Below, one piece after another: positions 9,284 through 18,498 of a stretch of DNA of 64,000 nt (the stretch's first letter is position 1; every line of letters begins with the position of its first letter). Both the position numbers and the translations under genes were made by a program. Source of the stretch: Stappia taiwanensis (GTDB taxonomy: Bacteria > Pseudomonadota > Alphaproteobacteria > Rhizobiales > Stappiaceae); NCBI RefSeq assembly GCF_014635285.1, contig NZ_BMCR01000007.1:124001-188000 (forward strand). The letters run 5' to 3'. The notes under the pieces were generated by a model. The model had not been told where the DNA came from and did no database searches. It worked only from the letters and a program-made list of their open reading frames with translations.

Positions 9284-10690
9284 ATGAGCGAAGCGAACGC
9301 CGGTGCCGCCGGACGGTTGTTGTCAACGCGGCCAAGGGTGAACTCCCCGGGCATGAAATTCGTGCTGATCGGGTTCGTGACCCTGCTCCTGTTCATCCCC
9401 AGCCTGATGATCTGGGCGCTGGTTGAGGAACGGGAGAGCCGGGCGCGCGGCGTTGCCGAGGAGATCGCTCGCGGATGGGGCGATGCCCAGATGGTCAACG
9501 GCCCCTATTTGCTGGTGCCGTATCTGACCACCCGCGAAGTCCGCAGCGGCGGCGAGACCTTTCGGCAAACCGACCGCAATTACCGGCTGTTCTATCCCAA
9601 GACGCTGACCAACAAGGTCGAGGCCAGGGTCGAGGAGCGGAAGAAATCCATCTACACGCTGCCGGTGTTTCAGGGCCAGCTCGATCTGTCCGGCCGGTTC
9701 GAGCCAGCAGATATGGCCGCCTTTGAGCAGGAGGCGGACATTACCGTTCTTGCCGATCAGGCAACGCTGGTCATCGGAATCAGCGATATGCGCGCGGTAA
9801 AGAACGACGTGTCGCTTCAGCTCGACGGCGCCTCCGCCCGTCCCTTCCAGCCGGGGCTTGGCGCGCTTGACGCTTCTGGTGCCGTAGCGGGAAGGCGCCG
9901 CGCCGCATCGGGCGTCCATGTGCCGATTTCCGAGACGGAATGGCGTTCCGGCTTTGCCTTCCGGGTCGATCTTGCGCTGAATGGCTCCCAGTCACTGCAT
10001 TTCGCGCCCGCCGGCCAGAGCACCAATCTTCAGATTACCTCAGCCTGGCCGCATCCGGGCTTTACCGGGGCGTTCCTGCCCGACACCCGCAGCATCTCCA
10101 AGGACGGGTTCACCGCCTCCTGGTCGATCCCCTTCCTGGCGCGCGGTGTCCCCAAATCGCAGACCCTGACCCGCCTGCCGCTGACCGATCAGCCGCTGGG
10201 CGTCAGGTTCGTGCAGCCGGTCGATCTTTACCAGATGGTGGCCCGCTGCCTGAAATATGGTATCGGCTTCATCGCGCTGACCTTCCTTGCCGTGTTCATT
10301 CTGGAGCTTCGGGCAAGCTGGAGCATGTACTGGATCCAGTATCTGCTGGTCGGGTTCGCGCTGATGATCTTTTACCTGCTGCTGCTCGCCTTCGCCGAGC
10401 AGATCGGCTACGACTGGGCCTATCTTGTTGCGGCGACAGCGATCACGTTGCTGGTTGCCGCCTATGTGTCCGCCAATGGACGGGACCGGCGCGCTGGCGC
10501 GGTCATGGCCATTGTGCTTGCGACCATTTACGGGGTTTTGTATCTGCTGATGCGGGAGCAGGACTATGCCCTGCTGGTCGGTTCGGTCATTGCCTTCCTG
10601 GCGATTGCCGTGACGATGTTCGCCACGCGGAATGTGGAATGGTCCGGCGCTGCCGGACAGGCGCTTGAAGAATCTGCGAAAGAGGCTTGA
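9284..10690 (+). CDS. creD: CreD-like inner membrane protein
   Basis: A 468-residue protein resembling E. coli CreD (about 450 residues), an inner-membrane protein tied to colicin E2 tolerance and the CreBC regulon. One transmembrane span (residues about 24-48) precedes a large periplasmic domain with GPYLLVPY near residue 70. A cluster of hydrophobic spans follows from about 325 to the end. CreD's biochemical role is unknown. No creB/creC pair is nearby. It ends 4 bp before sdhB, so sdhB translation is probably coupled to it. Confidence 0.85.
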   Translation: MSEANAGAAGRLLSTRPRVNSPGMKFVLIGFVTLLLFIPSLMIWALVEERESRARGVAEEIARGWGDAQMVNGPYLLVPYLTTREVRSGGETFRQTDRNYRLFYPKTLTNKVEARVEERKKSIYTLPVFQGQLDLSGRFEPADMAAFEQEADITVLADQATLVIGISDMRAVKNDVSLQLDGASARPFQPGLGALDASGAVAGRRRAASGVHVPISETEWRSGFAFRVDLALNGSQSLHFAPAGQSTNLQITSAWPHPGFTGAFLPDTRSISKDGFTASWSIPFLARGVPKSQTLTRLPLTDQPLGVRFVQPVDLYQMVARCLKYGIGFIALTFLAVFILELRASWSMYWIQYLLVGFALMIFYLLLLAFAEQIGYDWAYLVAATAITLLVAAYVSANGRDRRAGAVMAIVLATIYGVLYLLMREQDYALLVGSVIAFLAIAVTMFATRNVEWSGAAGQALEESAKEA

Positions 10691-10694
10691 GGGT

Positions 10695-11477
10695 ATGGTA
10701 CAGCTGACGCTTCCCAAGAATTCCAAGGTTGCTGTGGGCAAGGTCTGGGACAAGCCGGCCGGCGCCAGCCAGTTTCACGAGTTCCGGATCTACCGCTGGA
10801 ACCCGGATGACGGGCGCAATCCGCGCATCGACACCTATTTCATCGACAAGGATGATTGCGGGCCGATGGTGCTCGACGGGCTGATCTACATCAAGGACAA
10901 GATCGACCCGACGCTGACCTTCCGCCGCTCCTGCCGCGAGGGTATCTGCGGTTCCTGCGCCATGAACATCGATGGCACCAACACGCTCGCCTGTACCAAG
11001 GGCATGGGCGAGATCGGCGAAGGGCCGGTGAAGATCTATCCGCTGCCGCATATGCCGGTGGTCAAGGATCTGGTGCCCGATCTGACTCGGTTCTACGCCC
11101 AGCATCGTTCGATCGAGCCATGGCTGAAGACGACGACGCCGGCGCCGGAGAAGGAATGGCGCCAGAGCCACGAGGACCGGGCCAAGCTCGACGGGCTCTA
11201 TGAGTGCATTCTGTGTGCCTGTTGCTCCACCTCCTGCCCGAGCTACTGGTGGAACGGCGACCGCTATCTCGGCCCGGCCGTGCTGCTGCAGGCCTATCGC
11301 TGGCTGATCGACAGCCGCGACGAGGCGACCGGCGAGCGGCTCGACAATCTCGAGGATCCGTTCCGGCTCTACCGCTGCCACACGATCATGAACTGCTCGC
11401 AGGCCTGCCCGAAGGGGCTGAACCCGGCCAAGGCGATTGCCGAGATCAAGAAGATGATGGTCGAACGCCGGGTCTGA
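10695..11477 (+). CDS. sdhB: Succinate dehydrogenase iron-sulfur subunit
   Basis: A 260-residue subunit carrying the three Fe-S centres that pass electrons from FAD to quinone. The [2Fe-2S] site is CREGICGSC plus a later cysteine in NTLACTKG. The [4Fe-4S] site is [12 protein letters not shown] and the [3Fe-4S] site CSQACPKG. The ATG at 10695 gives the family N-terminus [10 protein letters not shown]; an upstream in-frame extension overlaps the CreD-like gene and is not credible. A strong terminator follows. Separation from sdhA by 2.6 kb is unusual. Confidence 0.98.
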   Translation: MVQLTLPKNSKVAVGKVWDKPAGASQFHEFRIYRWNPDDGRNPRIDTYFIDKDDCGPMVLDGLIYIKDKIDPTLTFRRSCREGICGSCAMNIDGTNTLACTKGMGEIGEGPVKIYPLPHMPVVKDLVPDLTRFYAQHRSIEPWLKTTTPAPEKEWRQSHEDRAKLDGLYECILCACCSTSCPSYWWNGDRYLGPAVLLQAYRWLIDSRDEATGERLDNLEDPFRLYRCHTIMNCSQACPKGLNPAKAIAEIKKMMVERRV

Positions 11478-11521
11478 CACCGGACGTCCCGTCGGCCGCG
11501 CCGGCGGACCGCAAAGCGATG

Positions 11522-11550
11522 AAAGGCCGTCCCTCGGGGGCGGCCTTTTT
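11522..11550 (+). terminator. Rho-independent terminator of the sdh locus
   Basis: AAAGGCCG and CGGCCTTT form a stem around CCCTCGGGGG-type loop sequence and are followed by a run of T. It lies 44 bp after sdhB. Confidence 0.9.
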
Positions 11551-11623
11551 GCGTTGGGGCTTGCGCCTCCGTCCTGTGCATGCTTGAGTGTTCATTGTTT
11601 GTTCTTGGCGGCGGGGGGGAGTT

Positions 11624-12001
11624 ATGCACAAGAGCCGGTTGGCCTGTCTGGTGATCGATTGCGAGGGAACGGATGCGGGAACGCATGAGGCCTTTTGGGC
11701 CGCAGCCCTGGGGCGTGAGCGCGAGGCCGATCCGATTGATCCGAAATACCGCGATCTGACGGGCCCGCCGGGCGAGCTGCGGGTGCTGGTGCAGGCGGTC
11801 GACCATCCCTCGCGGGTACACCTTGATATCGAAACCGACGATATTCCGGCGGAGGTCGCCCGGCTGGAGCGGCTCGGCGCAACTCGCCTCCGGGAGATCA
11901 AGGGCTGGGTGGTGATGGAGGCGCCGAGCGGCCACCGCTTCTGCGTGGTCAAGCCGCAACGACCGGATTTCGCTGAGAATGCAACGGTCTGGAACGACTG
12001 A
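11624..12001 (+). CDS. VOC superfamily (glyoxalase/bleomycin-resistance-like) protein
   Basis: A 125-residue single-domain protein with the beta-alpha-beta-beta-beta pattern of the vicinal oxygen chelate fold. HLDIETDDI (near residue 66) and the C-terminal segment MEAPSGHRFCVV match the Glyoxalase_6 type subgroup. Its substrate is unknown, and not all typical metal ligands are obvious. GGGGGGAG before the ATG at 11624 supports that start over the in-frame ATG at 11588. Stands alone after the sdh terminator. Confidence 0.75.
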   Translation: MHKSRLACLVIDCEGTDAGTHEAFWAAALGREREADPIDPKYRDLTGPPGELRVLVQAVDHPSRVHLDIETDDIPAEVARLERLGATRLREIKGWVVMEAPSGHRFCVVKPQRPDFAENATVWND

Positions 12002-12050
12002 GGCGGCGGTGTGCCTTTAGGCGCGGTGCGACAAGCCCGCGTGCACCAAG

Positions 12051-12086
12051 AAAAAGCCCTTCAACCGGGGCCGATTGAAGGGCTTT
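12051..12086 (-). terminator. Rho-independent terminator of the MAPEG gene
   Basis: Read on the minus strand, AAAGCCCTTCAA and TTGAAGGGCTTT pair across a 10-nt loop and run into five T. It lies 26 bp past the MAPEG stop codon. The plus-strand reading lacks a T tract, so it mainly serves the minus strand. Confidence 0.88.
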
Positions 12087-12112
12087 GGGGCGCTTAAGTG
12101 GGGCGGTGTTCG

Positions 12113-12490
12113 TCAGCTCCACAGCGGGCTGGTGAAGATGGCGATGACGGAGGCAAAGCCCAGCCCCCAGCTTAGCGAACGCAGATTGGCCCGGTCGGTC
12201 CAGTAGCAGAAGATGTAGATCAGCCTGAGGCCGATGAAGAGGCCGGCGAGCCGGTCGATCCATTCGCCATCGCCGCCCTGCCACAAGCCGGCGATCACGG
12301 CAACGGCGAAGAAGGGGAAGGCCTCGAAGCCATTGGCCTGGGCGCTGGCGGCGCGGGCGCGGAACCCTTCGCGCCAGAAATCCGGATTGCGCGGGTTGGC
12401 GTTGTCATAGCCCTTGTCGAACTTGGCCGGCAGGGCGGACAGCATGGGCAGCAGGGCGGCAATGAGGACGCACCAGAGGGCGATGGGCAT
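12113..12490 (-). CDS. MAPEG family membrane protein
   Basis: A 125-residue protein with about four hydrophobic spans. The family signature is the first cytosolic loop with NPRNPDFW and then RARAASAQANGFEAFPFF, near residues 33-63. Eukaryotic MAPEG proteins are glutathione-dependent enzymes and eicosanoid factors; bacterial members are mostly untested. The nearby VOC gene might hint at detoxification, but that is only context. It has its own terminator. Confidence 0.88.
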   Translation of the reverse strand: MPIALWCVLIAALLPMLSALPAKFDKGYDNANPRNPDFWREGFRARAASAQANGFEAFPFFAVAVIAGLWQGGDGEWIDRLAGLFIGLRLIYIFCYWTDRANLRSLSWGLGFASVIAIFTSPLWS

Positions 12491-12735
12491 GAAAGCGTTT
12501 CCTTGATGGGAAAGGGGCGGGAGGAGCCGTTCGCGGCAGGTGGCGCAACCTGTCTTGCGCTCCGGCCCGCGTCAAGGCGGCGAAGCGGCGCGGGCAGGCT
12601 TTGATCTGGCGCATGGCGGCGAGCGGTCCGGCGGCTCTAGGGTCTGTCCGGACCGGTCGGCCGAGCGATGCAGAGGCCGGCCCGACGACCCATCACCCGC
12701 GAGATCATCGCGCGACATGTCAAGGAGACTGGATT

Positions 12736-13092
12736 ATGGCTGTGAGCGACTGGCAGGCCTTCATCACGCAAACCGATGCGCGGATGGGAGAGCTGCGCGG
12801 CGGCATCCCAGGGGTTGCCAAGGGCTTTCACGAGATCGCTCGTTCGGCGATTGGCGCGGGCGCGCTTGATTCGCGCACCAAGGAACTGATCGCGCTGGCG
12901 ATCGGCATTACCGTGCGCTGCGATGGCTGTCTTGCCTACCACGCCCGGGCGGCGGCGAAATATGGCGCGAGCCGGGAAGAGATCATGGAAGCGATCGGCG
13001 TGGCGGTCTACATGGGCGGCGGCCCGTCGATGATTTACGGCGCCGAAGCCCTTGCGGCCTATGACAGTTTCACCGAGGGCGACAAGGGCTGA
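12736..13092 (+). CDS. Carboxymuconolactone decarboxylase / AhpD-like protein
   Basis: A 118-residue CMD-domain protein. The motif CDGCLAYHARAA (residues about 59-70) supplies the CxxC plus histidine of AhpD-type thiol reductases rather than the decarboxylase active site. It is therefore likely a thiol-disulfide or peroxide-defence protein, partner unknown. AAGGAGA before the ATG at 12736 fixes the start; a longer in-frame reading to 12601 has no ribosome site. A second family member lies at 15236. Confidence 0.85.
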   Translation: MAVSDWQAFITQTDARMGELRGGIPGVAKGFHEIARSAIGAGALDSRTKELIALAIGITVRCDGCLAYHARAAAKYGASREEIMEAIGVAVYMGGGPSMIYGAEALAAYDSFTEGDKG

Positions 13093-13222
13093 GCCCGTTG
13101 CCACGATATTGTCGCGACAAAGCCAGATACACTCTCCGGTTTCGTCACACTGACGTTTTTCAATCGGCGTAAACCCCCTGTCACGGGCGGGGACGATTCG
13201 ATTTGAATGACGGAATGTGACG

Positions 13223-13678
13223 ATGGCGAAGACGGTTCTCTTTCTTTGCGATGACAATTCGGTGCTGAGCCCATTGGCCGAGGCCTATCTGAATGCCTTG
13301 GACAATGGCGCGATACGGGCCTTTTCCGCAGGCCTCGATCCGGCGCCGCGCCTTGCGCCCGGCGTCGGGCGCATCCTGTCCGAACATGGCATTCCCGCCG
13401 CCGGGCTGGAGCCCAAGCCCTGGGAGCTGTTCCTGCTGCCGCACGCACCGGCCCCGGATGTGGTCATCAGCCTGGCACCGGGCGTCGTTGAGCGCACCCG
13501 GCGGGCCTGGTCACCGCGCACGCGCACCTTCGAATGGCCCTTCGCGGCGGGGCCTTCGGCGGGCAAGGCAACGGGATCCGAAGCGGTGCGCGAAGCGTTC
13601 CGCAGCGTCCGCCGGGCGATCAATCGGGCTCATGACACCTGGTTGGGCGAAGCGGATGGCTGGCGCATCTCCGCATGA
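13223..13678 (+). CDS. Low-molecular-weight phosphatase / arsenate reductase-like protein, P-loop arginine missing
   Basis: A 151-residue protein with the LMW-PTP/ArsC fold pattern: beta strand VLFLC, a P-loop, PLAEA, then FSAGL and VISLAPG. The canonical loop is C-x5-R-S/T; here it reads CDDNSVLS, so the nucleophilic cysteine and the following serine remain but the phosphate-binding arginine is leucine. Catalysis as a normal phosphatase is doubtful. It may be a binding or regulatory derivative. The ATG at 13223 is used; a GTG six bases earlier is possible. Convergent with the GNAT gene. Confidence 0.75.
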   Translation: MAKTVLFLCDDNSVLSPLAEAYLNALDNGAIRAFSAGLDPAPRLAPGVGRILSEHGIPAAGLEPKPWELFLLPHAPAPDVVISLAPGVVERTRRAWSPRTRTFEWPFAAGPSAGKATGSEAVREAFRSVRRAINRAHDTWLGEADGWRISA

Positions 13679-13704
13679 TGAATACCGCGTGCTTGCCGAT
13701 CGGA

Positions 13705-14280
13705 TCAACGTCGGGCCTGCAGGCCCGGCCGGTCCGCCAGCGCGCCGAGAAATCCGAAGACATCTGCGATCTGCTCGCGAATCAGGCTGAACGGCGAATA
13801 GGCACGTGGCGCGATGCGGCCAACGATATCTCCCATCTCGAACGAAAGATCGGAGGTGAACTTGCGCGCCAGCTGCTGCATTGCCCGATTGGTGGCAAGG
13901 CAGTTCATGTAGATGTGACGGCAACCGCGATTGCGCGCGGCGATCAGGGTCAGCTCCATCAGCCGGGTGCCGACGCCGGTCTGCTGCCAGTCGGCTTCGA
14001 CAGAAAACGCCGCTTCGGCGGTGGTGCCATCGGGAAACATCCGCAGCTCGGCGACCGCGCGCAGGTATCCGTCCACGAAATAGCCGTGGATCAGCGTTTC
14101 CAGCGTGAAGCTGGTCTGGGCATAGCAGCGCAGGAAGGCATCGCTCGCCGGCATGGCGAAGCGGGACCGACGCCCTTCGGGCGTCAACCGCAGCAGATGA
14201 TCGCGAAACTGCGCTTGATCGGCGAATGTAAGTTTTCGGTAATATCCGGTGTGCTGGGTGGTGTCGGCGTTGCGCGGCAT
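13705..14280 (-). CDS. GNAT family N-acetyltransferase
   Basis: A 191-residue acetyltransferase-like protein. The acetyl-CoA pyrophosphate-binding motif is QQTGVGTRLM (near residue 103) and is preceded by the EAAFSVEADW strand. The N-terminal part (YYRKLTFADQAQFRDHLLRL) resembles GNAT domains in protein-acetyltransferase-like proteins. The substrate is unknown. AAGGAG eight bases before the ATG at 14280 fixes the start; the longer reading to 14544 is not supported. Confidence 0.82.
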   Translation of the reverse strand: MPRNADTTQHTGYYRKLTFADQAQFRDHLLRLTPEGRRSRFAMPASDAFLRCYAQTSFTLETLIHGYFVDGYLRAVAELRMFPDGTTAEAAFSVEADWQQTGVGTRLMELTLIAARNRGCRHIYMNCLATNRAMQQLARKFTSDLSFEMGDIVGRIAPRAYSPFSLIREQIADVFGFLGALADRPGLQARR

Positions 14281-14515
14281 CTCTGCGCTCCTTGTTGTTC
14301 GGGCGCGCCGCTTCTTGGGTCTCCCCAGACCATGGGGCACAAGATTGCCGCTCACTACGGCCTTTTCAAGGCCACCTGCCTTGCATTGGCCGCTATCAAC
14401 CCTTTGGTTACCAAAAAACGACAAGGATCGGCATGGGCAGCGGGGAGCCGCCTGCGCTAGGATGCCGGCCGCCGGGCCGAGGAAACAAGGCCGAAGAAAC
14501 AAGGAAGTGAACGAG

Positions 14516-15061
14516 ATGATCCGTACCGCGCCCGTGACCGCCACACTCTGTCTGGCCCTGGCTCTCGCCGGCTGTCAGCGATTGGGCTATGGCGGCAACC
14601 GGCCGGCGGCCCTGCCGGCGACCCCAACCCCGCCGGTCAGCAGCCAGCCACTGGAGCCGCTGGACCCGGTGCAGCAGGGCCAGATGGGTGCGCCTCTCGA
14701 TGGAACCATGCCGGACGGCAGCGGCACGCAAGTTGCCGGCGGCGCGCCCTTGTCCACCACCGCACCGGCTGGCGCGCGGGAGATCGGCCGCAGTGACATG
14801 CTGGGCGGCTGGTCGCTGGCCTCCGGGTCGGACAATTGCAAACTGTTCATGACGCTGACCACCTGGAGCGGCGGCTACCGTGCCAACTCGCGCGGCTGTA
14901 CCTCGCCGGCAATGCAGAAGATTTCCGCCTGGGATCTTCAGGGCAAGCAGGTGATCCTGAAGGACGACACCGGGGCGACGGTTGCCCAGCTCTACGCCAC
15001 CAGCGCCGAGAGCTTCAACGGGCGGGCCTCGACCGGCGCGCCGATTTCAGTCTACCGCTGA
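14516..15061 (+). CDS. Inh/Omp19-family protease inhibitor lipoprotein
   Basis: A 181-residue lipoprotein. The signal peptide ends in the lipobox LALAGC (cysteine about residue 20). A Pro/Gln/Ala-rich linker (about 25-80) leads to an Inh-type beta-barrel with GGWSLAS, DNCKLFM and SRGCTSP. The two cysteines of the barrel probably form a disulfide. Brucella Omp19 is an outer-membrane lipoprotein of this family that inhibits proteases; similar protection is inferred here. AAGGAAG before the ATG at 14516 supports the start. Confidence 0.82.
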   Translation: MIRTAPVTATLCLALALAGCQRLGYGGNRPAALPATPTPPVSSQPLEPLDPVQQGQMGAPLDGTMPDGSGTQVAGGAPLSTTAPAGAREIGRSDMLGGWSLASGSDNCKLFMTLTTWSGGYRANSRGCTSPAMQKISAWDLQGKQVILKDDTGATVAQLYATSAESFNGRASTGAPISVYR

Positions 15062-15235
15062 CGCAGATCGAGGCGGGGGCCGGCGAGGGAGCGCCGGTTC
15101 TCCGTCACAAGATCGCGGCACGACGGAGAAGGTGGGCGCTGTCGGGAAAACAGCGCTCCGCTCGGGGCGTTCCGCCCCCGGTGGGGTGCGTTGTTTCTCC
15201 AAGGGCGTGTTCCGCCGCCACGAGGGGGGAGAGCC

Positions 15236-15646
15236 ATGTCGATCTGGCCGGTGTTGAAGGATGAGGAGCTGTCGCCGCGGGCGGCTGCGGTGTTCGCCGA
15301 CATCAAGGCGGTCCGCAAGACCGATTTCATCAACAATTTCTGGCGCGTGCTCGCCAGTGATCCGGCTTTGCTGGCGCGCACCTGGGACAGCCTGAAGCAG
15401 GTGATGGCCCCGGGCGCGCTCGATCCGCAGGTCAAGGAAATGCTCTATGTGGCGGTGTCGATCGCCAATGGTTGCGAGTATTGCATTCGCTCGCATACGG
15501 CGGCGGCTCGGGCCAAGGGCATGAGCGAGGCGCAGCTCGGCGAGTTGCTGGCGGTGGTCGGCATGGCGAGCGAGACCAACAGGCTCGCCACCGGCCTGCA
15601 GGTGCCGGTGGACGAGGCCTTTCTTCCCGACCCGAAAACCGACTGA
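15236..15646 (+). CDS. Carboxymuconolactone decarboxylase / AhpD-like protein
   Basis: A 136-residue CMD-domain protein. The redox motif CEYCIRSHTAAARAKGM (residues about 79-95) is typical of AhpD-like and peroxidase-related proteins. The N-terminal part (WPVLKDEELSPRAAAVF) matches a small alphaproteobacterial subgroup. A thiol-dependent antioxidant role is likely, but the partner is unknown. GGGGGGAGAGCC before the ATG at 15236 fixes the start. It differs clearly from the paralogue at 12736, so it is not a recent duplicate. Confidence 0.85.
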   Translation: MSIWPVLKDEELSPRAAAVFADIKAVRKTDFINNFWRVLASDPALLARTWDSLKQVMAPGALDPQVKEMLYVAVSIANGCEYCIRSHTAAARAKGMSEAQLGELLAVVGMASETNRLATGLQVPVDEAFLPDPKTD

Positions 15647-15839
15647 CCTTTTGCCCGGACGGAGGTCTGCGGGGAGCCTTTCTGGGGCGCTTTCTGGAGA
15701 CCGGGTGTTGCATGCCGGGGGCCGGATTGGCTATCAGCGGCAAAACACCTCTTGCGGGGAGACATCGTGACCTCTTCTTCCATCCGCAAATCGTGCAGCG
15801 CTGTCCGCGCCGTGCCGACCCTTGTCTGGACCCTGGCCC

Positions 15840-17021
15840 ATGGATGAGCTGCAGCGCCGTTCCGAATCGCAGCGCAGTGAGGCGATCCCGGTCGCCCACA
15901 CGGTGGCCGGCCGCTACGGCGCGCTGATCGCCGCTGGCGAAATCGAGCATGATTCGGCCCAGGACAAGGTGGTGCACGCCCTCGATGCGCTGAACGAGGT
16001 GCTGGCGGAAACCGGTCCGGCCTCGAAGAAAAGCGCCCTCGGCTGGCTGTTCGGCCGGCGCGGCGCGGCGAAGGCGCCGGTGCGCGGGCTTTATGTCTGG
16101 GGCAAGGTCGGCCGTGGCAAGACCATGTTGATGGACCTGTTCTTTGACATTGCCGTGCCGCGCAAGAAGCGCCGGGTTCATTTCCATGAGTTCATGGCCG
16201 ATGTGCACGAGCGGGTCCATGCGGTGCGGGCGCAGATTCGCGATGGGGAAATTTCCGGCGATGATCCGATCCCGCCGGTGGCCGCGGCGATCGCCGAGGA
16301 AACCCGCCTGCTGTGCTTTGACGAATTCACGGTGACGGACATCGCCGACGCGATGATTCTCGGCCGCCTGTTCACCCGCCTGTTCGAACTCGGCGTGGTG
16401 ATGGTCGCCACCTCCAACGTCGATCCGGACGATCTTTATCGCGACGGTCTCAATCGCGGCCATTTCCTCGGGTTCGTGGCGCTCTTGAAAACCCGGGTGG
16501 ATGTGCTCTGTCTCGATGCGCGCACCGACTACCGGATGGAGAAGCTGGCCGGGGCGCCGCTCTACCTGACCCCGCTTGGGCCGGAGGTGGAGGCCGGGCT
16601 GGAGGAGCTCTGGCGCAAGCTGACCCACGGTCTGCCCGCCCATTCGGAGGAGCTGGAGGCCAAGGGGCGCCGGATCCCGGTCACCCGGACGGCGGCGGGC
16701 GTCGCCCGCTTTACCTTCGCGGAACTGTGTGAGCAGCCGCTTGGCGCCGCCGACTTCCAGCGCATTGCCTTGTCCTATCACACCATCGTGCTGGAAGGCG
16801 TGCCGGTGATGGATCTGCCACAGCGCAATGCGGCCAAGCGCTTCATCAACCTGATCGACACGCTCTACAACAACCGCAACAAGCTGGTGCTGTCGGCGGC
16901 GACCGAGCCGGACGGCCTTTATATCGCGCGAACCGGCACGGAATGCTTCGAGTTCGAGCGCACGGTCTCGCGTCTGATCGAGATGCGCTCGCGCGAATGG
17001 TTGCAGGACCCGGCGGGATAG
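15840..17021 (+). CDS. zapE: Cell division ATPase ZapE (AFG1 family)
   Basis: A 393-residue AFG1-type AAA ATPase. Walker A is GKVGRGKT (near residue 88), followed by FHEFM and the family's Walker B LLCFDEFTVTDIADA near 160. An asparagine sensor is in ATSNVDPDDLY. The C-terminal end (TLYNNRNKLV) is the family signature. In E. coli ZapE associates with FtsZ and the Z ring. It precedes mdh as in other alphaproteobacteria. An in-frame ATG six codons upstream (15822) is also possible. Confidence 0.93.
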   Translation: MDELQRRSESQRSEAIPVAHTVAGRYGALIAAGEIEHDSAQDKVVHALDALNEVLAETGPASKKSALGWLFGRRGAAKAPVRGLYVWGKVGRGKTMLMDLFFDIAVPRKKRRVHFHEFMADVHERVHAVRAQIRDGEISGDDPIPPVAAAIAEETRLLCFDEFTVTDIADAMILGRLFTRLFELGVVMVATSNVDPDDLYRDGLNRGHFLGFVALLKTRVDVLCLDARTDYRMEKLAGAPLYLTPLGPEVEAGLEELWRKLTHGLPAHSEELEAKGRRIPVTRTAAGVARFTFAELCEQPLGAADFQRIALSYHTIVLEGVPVMDLPQRNAAKRFINLIDTLYNNRNKLVLSAATEPDGLYIARTGTECFEFERTVSRLIEMRSREWLQDPAG

Positions 17022-17352
17022 ACCCGTTACGTGCCACGAAAGGTGAGGCGGCAAGGCGGGGCCGCAATCGCGTAAAATTGACTGCAATGGTATGAATGAA
17101 TTTGTTCGGATGCGAGGCGAAAAGCTGCAGGAAACCGTCCGGTTTTCAAGGCTTTGCAACGCTGCAGGCGGGCCAAATTCATCATATCCTCGCTTTGCCT
17201 CAGCCTCTTGCTCGTTTGTGCGGGGACGCTCAACCGGCTTCGATCTGCTGCGTCAACCCGCTCAACCGAGCGGCACGCCCGCTCTTCGCGTCTTTTCTGG
17301 CAGCTCATCGCCGGTTGAACGCCATTTGCAGCCCATTTTACGGGTTTGCGGC

Positions 17353-17386
17353 CTAATCCTTCGATTAGCTTGCGCCTCGGGCGCAA
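17353..17386 (+). repeat. Tandem hairpins in the mdh leader
   Basis: CTAATC-CTTC-GATTAG (17353-17368) and TTGCGCC-TCG-GGCGCAA (17370-17386) are two perfect inverted repeats one base apart. They lie 72 bp before the mdh start and have no T tract, so they could act in RNA or as protein sites. Confidence 0.5.
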
Positions 17387-17432
17387 AGAGGTTAGTGCCA
17401 TGCCCGACCGTCACGAACGGCCGATGCTCCAT

Positions 17433-17442
17433 TTTACGTAAA
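17433..17442. promoter_or_regulatory. TTTACGTAAA palindrome before mdh
   Basis: A perfect 10-bp palindrome ending 15 bp before the mdh ATG and overlapping the purine-rich ribosome site. It shares the TTTACGTAA core with the larger palindrome before sdhC at 5370. Confidence 0.4.
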
Positions 17443-17454
17443 GGGAAGCAATAG

Positions 17455-18420
<966 letters not shown>

Positions 18421-18430
18421 GGGATTTGAC

Positions 18431-18455
18431 CGGGAGGCCGAACGGCCTCCCGTTT
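18431..18455 (+). terminator. Hairpin between mdh and sucC
   Basis: CGGGAGGCC-GAAC-GGCCTCCCG is a perfect 9-bp stem with a tetraloop. Only TTT follows, so it probably gives partial termination or 3'-end protection of mdh mRNA rather than a full stop. Confidence 0.65.
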
Positions 18456-18498
18456 CGTATGACGCGAACAGTCTCCAACCCAACGGGGGGATAGACGC

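Noticed and set aside
6361-9498. A 1045-codon minus-strand frame across sdhA and the FkbM gene
   Set aside because: It is opposite two genes with strong motifs, and its product has no recognisable domain and a composition typical of antisense GC-rich frames.
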